A stretch of DNA of 64,000 nt from Methylobacterium nodulans ORS 2060 (GTDB lineage Bacteria > Pseudomonadota > Alphaproteobacteria > Rhizobiales > Beijerinckiaceae). Shown here one piece after another: positions 1 to 8,901 of this stretch; positions within the stretch are counted from its first letter, which is position 1, and every line of letters starts with the position of its first letter. Position numbers and translations under genes: made by a program. The notes under the pieces were generated by a model. That model saw nothing but the letters and a program-made list of their open reading frames with translations. It had not been told where the DNA came from and searched no databases. Location of the stretch: assembly GCF_000022085.1 (NCBI RefSeq), contig NC_011894.1:5354001-5418000 (forward strand), in the 5' to 3' direction.

Positions 1-2849
1 TCCTGCGACAATCCGGCCTCCTGGCGGGGGGCCTCGCCGCCGCAGGCTCCCTTCAGCTCGGCGCCGTGCGCCCGGCCAAGGCAGCCGGCTCCGCCGTGAG
101 CGGCCCCGAGGTGACCATCCGCAAGAACGTCTGCACGCATTGCTCGGTCGGCTGCACGGTCACGGCCGAGGTGGTGAACGGCGTCTGGGTCGGCCAGGAG
201 CCCTCCTGGGCGAGCCCGATCAACCGCGGCACCCACTGCGCTAAGGGCGCCTCGATCCGCGAGCTCGTGCACAGCGAGCGGCGGCTGAAATACCCGATGA
301 AGCTCGTGAACGGCGAGTGGCAGCGGATCTCCTGGGAGCAGGCCATCGACGAGATCGGCGACAAGCTCCAGGCCATCCGCGAGAAATCCGGCGCGGACTC
401 GGTCTACTGGCTCGGCTCGGCCAAGTACACCAACGAGGCGGCCTATCTGCTGCGCAAGTTCGCAGCCTTCTGGGGCACCAACAACGTCGATCACCAGGCC
501 CGCATCTGCCACTCCACCACGGTGGCGGGCGTCGCCAACACCTGGGGCTACGGCGCACAGACCAATTCCTACAACGATATCCGCAACGCCAAGACCATGA
601 TCATCATGGGCGGCAATCCGGCCGAGGCGCATCCGATCTCGATGCAGCACGTGCTCTCCGGCAAGGAGATCAACCGCGCGAACCTGATCGTCATCGACCC
701 GCGCTTCACCCGCACGGCCGCGCATGCCACCGAATATGTGCGCCTGCGCTCGGGCACCGACATCCCGGTGATCTGGGGCATGCTCTGGCACATCTTCGAG
801 AATGGCTGGGAAGACAAGGAGTTCATCAAGAACCGCGTCTACGCCATGGAGGACGTCCGCAAGGAGGTCGCCAAGTGGACGCCCGACGAGGTCGAGCGCG
901 TCTCGGGCGTGCCGGGCGAGCAGCTGCGGCGCGTCGCCGAACTCTTCGCCAAGGAGAAGCCGGCGACGCTCATCTGGTGCATGGGCGCGACCCAGCACAC
1001 GGTCGGCACCGCCAATGTGCGGGCCTTCTGCATCCTGTGCCTCGCCACCGGCAATGTCGGCAAGTCGGGCACGGGCGCCAACATCTTCCGCGGCCACACC
1101 AACGTGCAGGGCGCCACCGATCTCGGCCTCGATGTGACGACCCTGCCCCTCTATTACGGGCTGGTCGAGGGCGGCTGGCGGCACTGGGCCCGGGTCTGGG
1201 ACGTCGAGTACGAGTGGCTGCAATCGCGCTTCGACGAGGTGCCGGCCATGGCCGGCCGCAAGGCGCGCTCGGCTAAGGAGAACATGGAGGCGCCCGGCAT
1301 CACCTCCACGCGTTGGTTCGATGCCGTGAAGTTGCCGGCCGAGCAGATCGACCAGCGCTCGCCGATCAAGGCCATGATGGTGTTCGGCCATGGCGGCAAC
1401 ACCGTCACGCGCATGCCCGAGGCGGTGAGTGGCATGAGCGCCCTCGACCTCCTGGTGGTCGGCGACCCGCACCCCACCACCTTCGCGGCGATGGATGCGC
1501 GCAAGGACAACACCTACCTCCTGCCGATCTGCACCTCGCTGGAGATGGACGGGTCGCGCACGGCCTCGAACCGCTCGCTGCAATGGGGCGAGCAGATCGT
1601 GAAGCCCGCCTTCGAGTCCAAGAACGACTACGAGGTGCTCTACCGGCTCGCCACCAAGCTCGGTTTCGCCGACCGGATGTTCAAGAACATCAAGGTCGAG
1701 AACGGCGTGCCGGAGGCGGAGGACCTCCTGCGGGAGATCAACCGCGGCGGCTGGTCGACCGGCTATTGCGGCCAGAGCCCGGAGCGCCTGAAGGCGCATA
1801 TGCGCAACCAGCACAAGTTCGACCTCGTGACGCTGCGCGCGCCCAAGGACGACCCGGAGGTGGGCGGCGATTATTACGGCCTGCCCTGGCCCTGCTGGGG
1901 CAAGCCGGAGATCCGGCATCCCGGCACGCACATCCTCTACAGCACGGAACTCCACGTGAAGGATGGCGGCGGCACCTTCCGGGCCCGGTTCGGCACCGAG
2001 CGCAACGGCCAGACGCTGCTTGCCGAGGATTCCTACTCGCTCGGCTCCGAACTCACGGACGGCTATCCCGAATTCACCATGGGGGTGTTCAAGAAGCTCG
2101 GCTGGGACAAGGACCTTAGCCCTGAGGAGCTCGCCGTCATCACGAAGATCGGCGGCAACAAAGTCGACGCGGTGAGCTGGGCGACCGACCTGTCGGGCGG
2201 CATCCAGCGGGTCTGCCTCGACCACGGCGTGAGCCCGTTCGGCAATGGCAAGGCGCGGGCCAATGCCTGGAACCTGCCCGACCCGGTGCCGGTGCACCGG
2301 GAGCCGGTCTACTCGCCCCGGCCCGACCTGGTGGCCAAGTACCCGACGCGCCCCGACGAGCGGCAGTTCCGCATGCCGAATCTCGGCTTCTCGGTGCAGA
2401 AGGCCGCGGTCGAGCGGAACGTCGCCAAGGACTTCCCGATCATCCTGTCGTCCGGTCGTCTCGTGGAATACGAGGGCGGCGGCGAGGAGACGCGCTCCAA
2501 TCCCTGGCTCGCCGAGCTCCAGCAGGACATGTTCGTGGAGATAAACACCAAGGATGCGGCCGAGCGCGGCATCAAGGACGGCCAGTTCGTCTGGGTCTAC
2601 GGGGCGGAGAACGGCGCCAAGACCAAGGTGAAGGCCCTCGTCACGGACCGCGTCGCCAAGGGCGTGGCCTGGATGCCGTTCCACTTCTCGGGCTGGTACC
2701 AGGGCAAGGACATGCGGGGCTACTACCCCAAGGGCACCGACCCGGTGGTCCTGGGCGAGAGCGTCAACACGATCACGACCTACGGCTTCGATCCGGTGAC
2801 GGGGATGCAGGAGCCCAAGGCCACCCTCTGCCAGATCCAGGCCGCATAA
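1..2849 (+). CDS. fdhA: Formate dehydrogenase alpha subunit, molybdopterin-type (5' end outside window)
   Basis: Catalytic subunit that oxidises formate to CO2 at a Mo/W-bis-MGD centre, probably periplasmic and quinone/cytochrome-linked. The frame is open to base 3. The first visible residues (LRQSGLLAGGLAAAGS) look like the end of a twin-arginine signal, so the true start lies upstream; the GTG at 66 is not the start. The 4Fe-4S motif C-x2-C-x3-C begins at codon 132 and closes with GTHCAKGAS. The ligand in RICHST is Cys (TGC 507-509), not selenocysteine. The C-terminal molybdopterin-dinucleotide domain (ILSSGRLVEYEGGG) is present. It is followed by FeS and cytochrome b subunits, as in fdh3ABC of M. 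extorquens, which is the likely counterpart. Confidence 0.95.
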   Translation, partial: LRQSGLLAGGLAAAGSLQLGAVRPAKAAGSAVSGPEVTIRKNVCTHCSVGCTVTAEVVNGVWVGQEPSWASPINRGTHCAKGASIRELVHSERRLKYPMKLVNGEWQRISWEQAIDEIGDKLQAIREKSGADSVYWLGSAKYTNEAAYLLRKFAAFWGTNNVDHQARICHSTTVAGVANTWGYGAQTNSYNDIRNAKTMIIMGGNPAEAHPISMQHVLSGKEINRANLIVIDPRFTRTAAHATEYVRLRSGTDIPVIWGMLWHIFENGWEDKEFIKNRVYAMEDVRKEVAKWTPDEVERVSGVPGEQLRRVAELFAKEKPATLIWCMGATQHTVGTANVRAFCILCLATGNVGKSGTGANIFRGHTNVQGATDLGLDVTTLPLYYGLVEGGWRHWARVWDVEYEWLQSRFDEVPAMAGRKARSAKENMEAPGITSTRWFDAVKLPAEQIDQRSPIKAMMVFGHGGNTVTRMPEAVSGMSALDLLVVGDPHPTTFAAMDARKDNTYLLPICTSLEMDGSRTASNRSLQWGEQIVKPAFESKNDYEVLYRLATKLGFADRMFKNIKVENGVPEAEDLLREINRGGWSTGYCGQSPERLKAHMRNQHKFDLVTLRAPKDDPEVGGDYYGLPWPCWGKPEIRHPGTHILYSTELHVKDGGGTFRARFGTERNGQTLLAEDSYSLGSELTDGYPEFTMGVFKKLGWDKDLSPEELAVITKIGGNKVDAVSWATDLSGGIQRVCLDHGVSPFGNGKARANAWNLPDPVPVHREPVYSPRPDLVAKYPTRPDERQFRMPNLGFSVQKAAVERNVAKDFPIILSSGRLVEYEGGGEETRSNPWLAELQQDMFVEINTKDAAERGIKDGQFVWVYGAENGAKTKVKALVTDRVAKGVAWMPFHFSGWYQGKDMRGYYPKGTDPVVLGESVNTITTYGFDPVTGMQEPKATLCQIQAA

Positions 2850-2867
2850 GGATTGAAGGCCACCGCC

Positions 2868-3464
2868 ATGGCTCGAATGAAGTTCCTCTGCGACGCCGAC
2901 CGCTGCATCGAGTGCAACGCCTGCGTGACCGCCTGCAAGAACGAGCACGAGGTGCCCTGGGGCATCAACCGGCGCCGGGTGATCACGCTCAACGACGGCA
3001 AGCCGGGCGAGCGCTCGGTGTCGATGGCCTGCATGCACTGCACGGACGCGCCCTGCGCGGCCGTCTGCCCGGTCAACTGCTTCTACACCACGGCGGACGC
3101 CGTGGTGCTGCACTCCAAGGACCTCTGCATCGGCTGCGGCTACTGCTTCTACGCCTGCCCGTTCGGCGCGCCGCAATATCCGCGCGTCGGGAACTTCGGC
3201 TCGCGCGGCAAGATGGACAAGTGCACCTATTGCTCGGGCGGCCCGGAGCCGGACCTCTCGACCATCGAGTACGAGAAGTACGGCTCGAACCGCTTGGCCG
3301 AGGGCAAGCTGCCGCTCTGCGCCGAGATGTGCTCGACCAAGGCCCTGCTCGCCGGCGACGGCGAGATGATCGCCCAGATCTACAAGGAGCGGGTGATCAA
3401 GCGGGGCTACGGCTCGGGCGCCTGGGGCTGGAAGACGGCCTACCGCGAGACCGTCGCGATCTGA
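2868..3464 (+). CDS. fdhB: Formate dehydrogenase beta subunit, 4x[4Fe-4S] ferredoxin
   Basis: Electron-transfer subunit of 198 aa carrying electrons from the Mo subunit to the cytochrome b subunit. Cys clusters typical of the FdhB/HybA family are visible: CIECNACVTAC near residue 14, CMHCTDAPCAAVCP near 55, CIGCGYCFYACP near 90, and a later CTYC...C...C set. The ATG at 2868 is chosen because GAAGG lies 8 bases upstream; an in-frame TTG at 2853 sits almost on the fdhA stop and has no room for a ribosome site. It is 18 bases after fdhA, so the two are almost certainly co-transcribed. No C-terminal membrane anchor is seen. Confidence 0.95.
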   Translation: MARMKFLCDADRCIECNACVTACKNEHEVPWGINRRRVITLNDGKPGERSVSMACMHCTDAPCAAVCPVNCFYTTADAVVLHSKDLCIGCGYCFYACPFGAPQYPRVGNFGSRGKMDKCTYCSGGPEPDLSTIEYEKYGSNRLAEGKLPLCAEMCSTKALLAGDGEMIAQIYKERVIKRGYGSGAWGWKTAYRETVAI

Positions 3465-3600
3465 GACCGGCGGTCACATGAAAATGACCGCCGGTCCTAG
3501 TCTCGGGTCTTCGCCGAACCTCGGGTTCGCTGTCGAAGATTCGAGACAGGTCAACGGCCCGCTGCGTCGGCACCCGCTGCGTCAGCAGCCCGGGCCGTTG
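3465..3600 (+). repeat. Two hairpins between fdhB and fdhC
   Basis: Immediately after the fdhB stop is a perfect 12-bp inverted repeat, 3465-3476 (GACCGGCGGTCA) with 3485-3496, around an 8-base loop. A second pair, CAACGGCCCG at 3552-3561 with 3591-3600, follows. Neither has a T run, so they look like mRNA-stability or attenuating structures that may set the ratio of fdhAB to fdhC rather than full terminators. Confidence 0.6.
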
Positions 3601-3629
3601 GGATGATGGAAGAACGAGAGGAACGCGCC

Positions 3630-4649
3630 ATGCGGCGAGGGCTCACGCAATTCGGGATCCTGGCAGTGGCCGCCCTGCTCTGGGCGGTGGTCGGCCTGTG
3701 CGGCCCGTCCCGCGCGGTGAACGCGCCGGACGGCACCCCGAACCCCACCGCCTCCTCGGTGAACGAGGACCTGCTGTTCAAGCAGGCGCCGAAGATCGGC
3801 GGGCGCATCACCATTCCCGACGCCAAGGCGGCGAACCTGATCCAGCCGCAGGGCCGGGAGTGGCGCATGTTCCACGAATCCTGGATGCCCTGGATCGGCG
3901 GCATCGCCATTCTCGGCATGGTCGCGGCGCTCGGGCTGTTCTACTTCACGCGCGGGCGCATCCGCCTCGAGCACAGCGAGGAATCGGGGCGCAAGCTGCT
4001 GCGCTTCAACAGCTTCGAGCGCTTCACGCACTGGATGACGGCGACCTGCTTCATCCTGCTCGCGCTCTCGGGGCTGAACTACATCTTCGGCAAGCGCCTC
4101 CTGATGCCGCTGATCGGTCCGGATGCCTTCGCGGCGCTCTCGCAATGGGCGAAATACGCGCACGTCTTCCTGGCATGGCCCTTCATGCTCGGCGTCCTGT
4201 TCATGCTCGTGGTCTGGCTGCGCGACAACATCCCCAACCGCATCGACATCGCGTGGCTCAAGCAGGGCGGCGGCTTCCTCGGCGACGCCCATCCGAGCGC
4301 AGGGCGCTTCAACGCTGGCCAGAAGCTGGTGTTCTGGATGGTGATCGGCTTCGGCTTCGCCATGGGCGCCACCGGCCTGATGATGCTGTTCCCCTTCGCG
4401 GCCACCGACATCAACGGCATGCAGATCACCCAGGTGGTGCACTCGCTGATCGGCGTCGTGTTCATCGCCGGGATCCTGGCGCACATCTACATCGGCACGC
4501 TCGGCATGGAGGGCGCCTACGACGCGATGGGCAGCGGGGAGGTCGACATCGCCTGGGCCAAGGTCCATCACGATCTCTGGGTCAAGGAGCAATTGGCAAA
4601 GACTGCGAGCGGGCCGCAGCTCGCCCGCGGTCAGGTCCCGGCGGAATGA
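3630..4649 (+). CDS. fdhC: Formate dehydrogenase gamma subunit, cytochrome b
   Basis: Membrane cytochrome b556-type subunit, 339 aa, which anchors the complex and passes electrons to quinone or cytochrome. It has an N-terminal hydrophobic segment, a loop of about 70 residues, then several membrane spans (near WIGGIAILGMVAALGLFYF, FILLALSGLNYIFG, FLAWPFMLGVLFMLVVWL, FWMVIGFGFAMGATGLMMLF, LIGVVFIAGILAHIYIGTLG). Candidate haem His residues lie in RFTHWMT, YAHVF, VVHSL and LAHIYIG. The ATG at 3630 is chosen over ATGs at 3603/3606 because GAGAGGA lies 7 bases upstream. The gene closes the three-subunit set. Confidence 0.93.
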   Translation: MRRGLTQFGILAVAALLWAVVGLCGPSRAVNAPDGTPNPTASSVNEDLLFKQAPKIGGRITIPDAKAANLIQPQGREWRMFHESWMPWIGGIAILGMVAALGLFYFTRGRIRLEHSEESGRKLLRFNSFERFTHWMTATCFILLALSGLNYIFGKRLLMPLIGPDAFAALSQWAKYAHVFLAWPFMLGVLFMLVVWLRDNIPNRIDIAWLKQGGGFLGDAHPSAGRFNAGQKLVFWMVIGFGFAMGATGLMMLFPFAATDINGMQITQVVHSLIGVVFIAGILAHIYIGTLGMEGAYDAMGSGEVDIAWAKVHHDLWVKEQLAKTASGPQLARGQVPAE

Positions 4650-4698
4650 GTCCCGGCGGAATCATGGGTGCGACACCGATCAGCAGGAGACGGGTGCG

Positions 4699-4911
4699 AT
4701 GAAAGCCTTCGCGGTGGCCGTGATCATGGCCGTTGCGCTCGCGGCCGGGGCGGCCTTCGTGCTGACCTCGAACCAGAAATACGCCTACGAGGCCTTCGCG
4801 ACCTCGGGGGCCCGGGTGTCGAACCCCGGCACCAACCTCGTCGGGCCGCACTGGACCGGCAACGTGACGGAGCCGGCAGCAGGCCTCAAGACCGAGGCGG
4901 CGGGCTCGTGA
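4699..4911 (+). CDS. Small single-span membrane protein of the fdh operon
   Basis: A 70-aa protein with one N-terminal hydrophobic helix (residues 3-20, AFAVAVIMAVALAAGAAFV) and a short polar tail ending NLVGPHWTGNV. It starts 50 bases after fdhC with an AGGAGA ribosome site at 4684-4689. No family is recognised. Its position suggests an accessory or assembly role for the membrane-bound dehydrogenase; that is inference from context only. Confidence 0.7.
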   Translation: MKAFAVAVIMAVALAAGAAFVLTSNQKYAYEAFATSGARVSNPGTNLVGPHWTGNVTEPAAGLKTEAAGS

Positions 4912-4934
4912 GGCGACGGGACGGGAGGATCACG

Positions 4935-5498
4935 ATGGCGCATCCCGCATGCGCGGCCTGGATTGCGGCCGCCCTTCTGCTGCCGGCGACGGCCCTCGCG
5001 CAGCAGAGCGATCCCGGGGCCGGGCGGGCCCCGAACGATCTCTGCCAGGAACTGGCCGCCTTCGTGCATCCGCCGGCCCCGGCCCAGCCGCCCGCGCCGG
5101 CCCCGGCCCCGGCCCCGGCCCCGGCTCCAGCGCAGCAGTCCAATGCCGCCGTGCAGGCGCCGCCGCAGGGCGGCCAGCCCGCCCTCCCCTCCAACGCGGC
5201 GGGCGAGACTCAGCAGAAATCGGGCTTGAGCGGACCGGTGGCGCATAACGGGCCCGGCGCGGCCGGCCCGCAGGGTCAGACGCAGAACGCCGCCGCGCCC
5301 AGTAACGCGCAGGCCGCGCCCCCTCAGGGCAAGCCGACTCCTGCCATGATCGAGCAGGCGGACGCGGCCATTGCCGCCAAGGACGTCCATGCCTGCCGCG
5401 CCGCCGCCCAGCAGATGCGCCGGGCCGGCGTGGTGATGCCGGCCCCCCTGCTCGCGCTCGCGGCCCTCGATCCGAAATTCTTCTCGGGCACGCCGTAG
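4935..5498 (+). CDS. Secreted proline/alanine-rich protein of the fdh operon
   Basis: A 187-aa protein with a clear signal peptide (AAWIAAALLLPATALAQQ), a central low-complexity PA repeat (residues about 47-70, alternating P and A) and a short C-terminal helical part containing one conserved-looking Cys (KDVHACRAAAQQMRRAG). The ATG at 4935 follows GGGAGGA at 4924-4930. The same frame is open upstream to 4668, but that part overlaps the preceding gene and does not look like protein. Function is not known; it is probably periplasmic and co-transcribed with fdhABC. Confidence 0.7.
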   Translation: MAHPACAAWIAAALLLPATALAQQSDPGAGRAPNDLCQELAAFVHPPAPAQPPAPAPAPAPAPAPAQQSNAAVQAPPQGGQPALPSNAAGETQQKSGLSGPVAHNGPGAAGPQGQTQNAAAPSNAQAAPPQGKPTPAMIEQADAAIAAKDVHACRAAAQQMRRAGVVMPAPLLALAALDPKFFSGTP

Positions 5499-5502
5499 CG
5501 CC

Positions 5503-6084
5503 TCAGCCCAGCGCAGTCTCGCGGCGCCGGCGCTCCATCGCCGCCTCGATCTCGGCGGCGGTGAAGCGCAGCGTGATGTGCTGCGAGCAGTTCCAGTCGA
5601 AACCGGCCACAATCAGCTCCGCCACGCGCTCGATCCGCGCCCGATAGGGGCCGAGCGCCACCGCCTCGGCGAGATCCGGCCGCTCCGCGACATCCCGGAT
5701 CGCCAGATGGCCGAGAAGCTTCAGGCGCCGCCGCGCCGGATAATCCATGAAGAACAGGGCAACCCGATCGTCGGCCGTGACGTTGTCGAGCGAGATGTAT
5801 TGCCGGTTGCCCGCGAATTCCGCCCAGGCGAGGGTATCCGGGTCGAGCACCCGCACGAATCCGGGCGGTCCGCCGCGATGCTGGATGTACGGCCAGCCAT
5901 CCTCGGAGACGCTGGCAGGATAGAGGCTGTCCCGCGTGGCGATGAAGGCCGCCTCGGCCTGCGTGAGGCGGGCATCGGCCGGAATGGTGTCCGGCCGATG
6001 CCGCTCCGTGGCGAAGGGCGAGCCGAGCCGCTCCTGCTACGCGCGAACGGCCGGCGTGAACAGGGTCTTGAGGAAGCGTCGCAT
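5503..6084 (-). pseudogene. Pyridoxamine 5'-phosphate oxidase-family gene with an internal stop
   Basis: Reading from the ATG at 6084 gives MRRFLKTLFTPAVRA, then an in-frame TAG (6039-6037), then QERLGSPFATERHRPD and on to the split-barrel flavin-binding body (GWPYIQHRGGPPGFVRVLD, then NRQYISLDNV and FFMDYPARRRLKLLG), ending at 5503. The frame is otherwise continuous for 194 codons, and this order is the normal layout of general-stress PNPOx-like flavoproteins. After the TAG the first usable start is a GTG at 5856, well inside the domain, so a functional product is unlikely. The TAG is one base from CAG. A sequencing error or a very recent mutation cannot be told apart here. Confidence 0.8.
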
Positions 6085-6189
6085 AACCGGGCTCCCGGTG
6101 GGGATGGCCTCAAGACTAGGCGCGGACCCGCCGGCGCAGAAAGCCCACGTTCGGAACGACACTCTCTCGGCTGGCGCAACGATCACCCG

Positions 6190-6798
6190 TCAGCGGGCGA
6201 GCCAGGCCTGCGCCCGCACAAGATCCGCCTGCATCAGCCCATGGCCGCCCGGCAGCACCTCGTGGGTGACGCTTGACCCCGCTTCTGCCAGCATTCCGGC
6301 GAGCCGCGCGGCATTGGCCGCGGGCACGATCGGATCGCTGCGCCCGGACAGGATCAGCACCGGCTTGCCGCCGAGGTCGGCGGCGGGCGGCTCGGCGAGC
6401 GGCACCATGGCGCGCAGCAGGACGGCGCCCGCCAGCACCTCGGGATGCAGCAGCAGGACGGCCGCCGCGATATTGGCACCGTTCGAGAAGCCGACGGCGA
6501 CGGGTGCGGCGAGGCCGTAGGAAGCGCGGGCCTCCCGGACGAAACCGGCGAGATCGGCCGCCCGGCGGCGCAGGTCCGCCTCGTCGAACACGCCCTCGGC
6601 GAGCCGGCGGAAGAAGCGCGGCATACCGTTCTCCAGCACCGGCCCGCGCGGCGACAGCAGCGCCGCGCCGGGCGACAGCGCGCGGCCGAGCGGGATCAGG
6701 TCGGTCTCGTCGCCACCGGTTCCGTGGAGGAGGAGGAGCGGCGCCCGGTCCGGAGCGGCCGCAGGTTCGTAGCGGTGGATGAAGCTGGCGGGGGACAT
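6190..6798 (-). CDS. Alpha/beta-hydrolase, carboxylesterase/phospholipase type
   Basis: A 202-aa serine hydrolase of the small carboxylesterase (YpfH/EstB-like) family. Motifs are oxyanion-loop LLLLHGTGGDE near residue 20, nucleophile elbow GFSNG near 108, acid loop SGRSDPIVP and the catalytic His in PGGHGL near the C-terminus. The ATG at 6798 fits family length; a longer frame to 6897 adds a non-conserved stretch that overlaps the next gene. It lies 95 bases downstream of the ring-cleaving dioxygenase on the same strand, so the two may act together in aromatic or quinone detoxification. Confidence 0.85.
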   Translation of the reverse strand: MSPASFIHRYEPAAAPDRAPLLLLHGTGGDETDLIPLGRALSPGAALLSPRGPVLENGMPRFFRRLAEGVFDEADLRRRAADLAGFVREARASYGLAAPVAVGFSNGANIAAAVLLLHPEVLAGAVLLRAMVPLAEPPAADLGGKPVLILSGRSDPIVPAANAARLAGMLAEAGSSVTHEVLPGGHGLMQADLVRAQAWLAR

Positions 6799-6893
6799 GA
6801 GGGAACCTCCATGAGGGTCAGCGGGTCGCGCGGGACGGCGCGCTAGGCCCCTCTCCCGGTTGGAGAATGGGGCCCGCACACCGCCCGGCGGGG

Positions 6894-7823
6894 TCACGCC
6901 ATTGCGGGCAGGACGCGCTCGATCTCGCTGCGATGCGGCTCCAGGAAGCGTGGGAGCTTGAGCGCCTGTCCCAGGCTCTCGACGGGCTCGTCGGCGGCGA
7001 AGCCGGGGATGTCCGTCGCGATCTCGAACAGGACGCCGCCCGGCTCCCGGAAATAGACCGAGCGGAAATAGTTGCGGTCGCGCTGCTCGGTCACGGCGAG
7101 GCCGTGGGTCCCGGTCAGGCGGCGCACCATCGCGGTCTGCGCAGCGTCGTCCGCCGCCCGGAAGGCGATGTGGTGGACCGATCCGCCACCTGGCCGGCCG
7201 CGCAGGAAGTCGCCCACGGCCCGAATCGTGACGTGGCCGCCGCGATCCGCGCTGCCGCTGAAGCGGGTAAGCGCGCCCTCGCGCCCGGTCTCTGCCAAGC
7301 CGAACACGTCGGTGAGGATCGCCGCCGAGGGCCCCTCCTCGCGCAGGAGCAGGGTGACGCCGTGGAAGCCGCGGATCGCGTGCTCAGCCGGGATTTCGCT
7401 GCCGCTCCAGGCCGGCTCCGCCTCCGCTCCGGCGATGCCCACCAGGGCGAGCACCATGCCGTCGGGATCGCGGAAGGGCAGCACGGTCTCACCGAACACC
7501 TTGGCGGGCGCCTCGTGAGCCACGCCCGCCGCGATGAAGCGGTGTGTCCAGTAGCCGATCGACCCTTGCGGCACGCGAAAGGCGGTCTCCTGCGTCTCGC
7601 CGACGCCGATCCGGCCGGGCGCCACCTGCTCCCAGGGAAAGAAGGTCAGAATCGTGCCGGGCTGGCCGGTCTCATCGCCGTAATAGAGGTGATAGGTGCC
7701 CGGATCGTCGAAATTCACCGTCTTCTTGACGAGGCGCAGGCCGAGAACCCGGGTGTAGAAGTCGAGGTTGCGGCGGGCGGGCCCGGAAATCGCGGTGACG
7801 TGGTGCAGGCCGGTGGCGGTCAT
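6894..7823 (-). CDS. Ring-cleaving dioxygenase of the VOC superfamily (hydroquinone/MhqO-like)
   Basis: A 309-aa tandem glyoxalase-fold enzyme, the usual length for the MhqA/MhqO family. Module 1 starts GLHHVTAISG and module 2 contains IRGFHGVTLLLRE. Putative metal ligands are the His of LHHVT, the His of VHHIAF and the Glu of GGVLFEIATDIPG. It is divergently transcribed from a LysR regulator across a 118-base gap with a palindrome, the standard arrangement for an inducible aromatic/quinone-detoxification gene. The substrate is not determined by the sequence. Confidence 0.87.
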   Translation of the reverse strand: MTATGLHHVTAISGPARRNLDFYTRVLGLRLVKKTVNFDDPGTYHLYYGDETGQPGTILTFFPWEQVAPGRIGVGETQETAFRVPQGSIGYWTHRFIAAGVAHEAPAKVFGETVLPFRDPDGMVLALVGIAGAEAEPAWSGSEIPAEHAIRGFHGVTLLLREEGPSAAILTDVFGLAETGREGALTRFSGSADRGGHVTIRAVGDFLRGRPGGGSVHHIAFRAADDAAQTAMVRRLTGTHGLAVTEQRDRNYFRSVYFREPGGVLFEIATDIPGFAADEPVESLGQALKLPRFLEPHRSEIERVLPAMA

Positions 7824-7905
7824 CTCTGCCTCCTTGAGGGGACCGGCTCCGCGGTCCCGATCGGGTCGAGGCAGAATTTAGGATTTGCCGTTTTGCCCCG
7901 AAACG

Positions 7906-7929
7906 GAAACGATGGAAAGGCATCGTTTC
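7906..7929. promoter_or_regulatory. Palindromic operator between dioxygenase and LysR gene
   Basis: A perfect 9-bp inverted repeat, GAAACGATG (7906-7914) and CATCGTTTC (7921-7929), with a 6-base centre. It ends 12 bases before the lysR start, in the only gap between the divergent pair. Placement and symmetry fit an autoregulatory LysR-type site; no protein-specific consensus was tested. Confidence 0.6.
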
Positions 7930-7941
7930 GGAAACTGACGG

Positions 7942-8850
7942 ATGAGCGCGCTTCCCGATTTCGAGGCCTGGGCGGTCTTTGCCCGCGTGGCGCAGGCCGG
8001 CTCCTTCTCGCGGGCGGCCGCCGAGCTCGGCCTCTCCACCGCCACCGTGTCGAAGGCGGTGAGCCGCCTGGAGGCCCGGCTCGGCACCGGCCTGTTCCAC
8101 CGCACCTCGCGGCGGCTCGCCCTCACGGAGGCGGGCCGCGCGGCCCTCGAGGGTGCCGCCCGCATCGTCGCGGCCGGCGAGGCGGCGGAGGCGGACGCCG
8201 AGGCCGGCGCGCGCGAGCCGCGCGGCCTCGTGCGCGTCGCCGCCCCGATGTCCTTCGGACTGAAGCACCTCGCGCCGCTGCTGCCGGACTTCCTCGCCGC
8301 CTTCCCGGAGGTCGCCGTCGACCTGCATCTCAGCGACGCCCTGGTCGACCTCGTCGGTGGGGGCTTCGATCTCGGCCTGCGCATCGCGGCGCTCGCCGAT
8401 TCCTCCTTGCGGGTGCGGCGCCTCTGCGGCGTGCGCCGCTCGCTCGTCGCGGCGCCGGCCTATCTGGCGCGGGCCGGCCGGCCCGCGCACCCGCAGGATC
8501 TCGCCCGCCATGCCTGCCTCGGCTACGCCTATCTGCCGAATCCCGACCGCTGGCACTTCGCGGGTCCCGGCGGCGAGGTCTCGGTGACGCCGTCCGGACG
8601 CCTGCGGGCGAACAACGCCGACGCGCTCACCCCCGCCCTCCTCGCCGGGCTCGGCCTTGCGGTGCAGCCGGACTTCCTGATCTGGGAAGAACTCGCCTCC
8701 GGCCGCCTGGAGCGGGTGATGCCCGGCTGGGCGCCCCCGCCGATCGCCCTCAACCTCGTCATGCCGCCAGGCTCCCTGCGGCCGGCCCGGGTCGCCGCGC
8801 TGATCGCCTTCATCGAGCGGCACTTCGCGGCGGCGCCCTGGGCGAGCTGA
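7942..8850 (+). CDS. LysR-family transcriptional regulator
   Basis: A 302-aa regulator. The N-terminal winged helix-turn-helix is clear ([20 protein letters not shown], then [20 protein letters not shown], residues about 10-55), followed by a type-2 periplasmic-binding-like effector domain ([20 protein letters not shown] to the end). It belongs to the CrgA-like subgroup by general look. It is divergent from the ring-cleaving dioxygenase and most likely controls that gene and itself in response to an aromatic or quinone ligand. Confidence 0.92.
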   Translation: MSALPDFEAWAVFARVAQAGSFSRAAAELGLSTATVSKAVSRLEARLGTGLFHRTSRRLALTEAGRAALEGAARIVAAGEAAEADAEAGAREPRGLVRVAAPMSFGLKHLAPLLPDFLAAFPEVAVDLHLSDALVDLVGGGFDLGLRIAALADSSLRVRRLCGVRRSLVAAPAYLARAGRPAHPQDLARHACLGYAYLPNPDRWHFAGPGGEVSVTPSGRLRANNADALTPALLAGLGLAVQPDFLIWEELASGRLERVMPGWAPPPIALNLVMPPGSLRPARVAALIAFIERHFAAAPWAS

Positions 8851-8901
8851 CCGATGAGGGTGCGACGAGCCCGCGCCCGGAGCAGGTGCATCGCGCCCCG
8901 G

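Noticed and set aside
507..509. Possible selenocysteine active site in formate dehydrogenase
   Set aside because: The codon is TGC (Cys); no in-frame TGA is present, and cysteine FDHs are normal.
6841..6870. Further copy of the CCCCTCTCCC hairpin upstream of the esterase
   Set aside because: Only one arm is preserved; the partner reads GGAGAATGGGGCC and pairs poorly.
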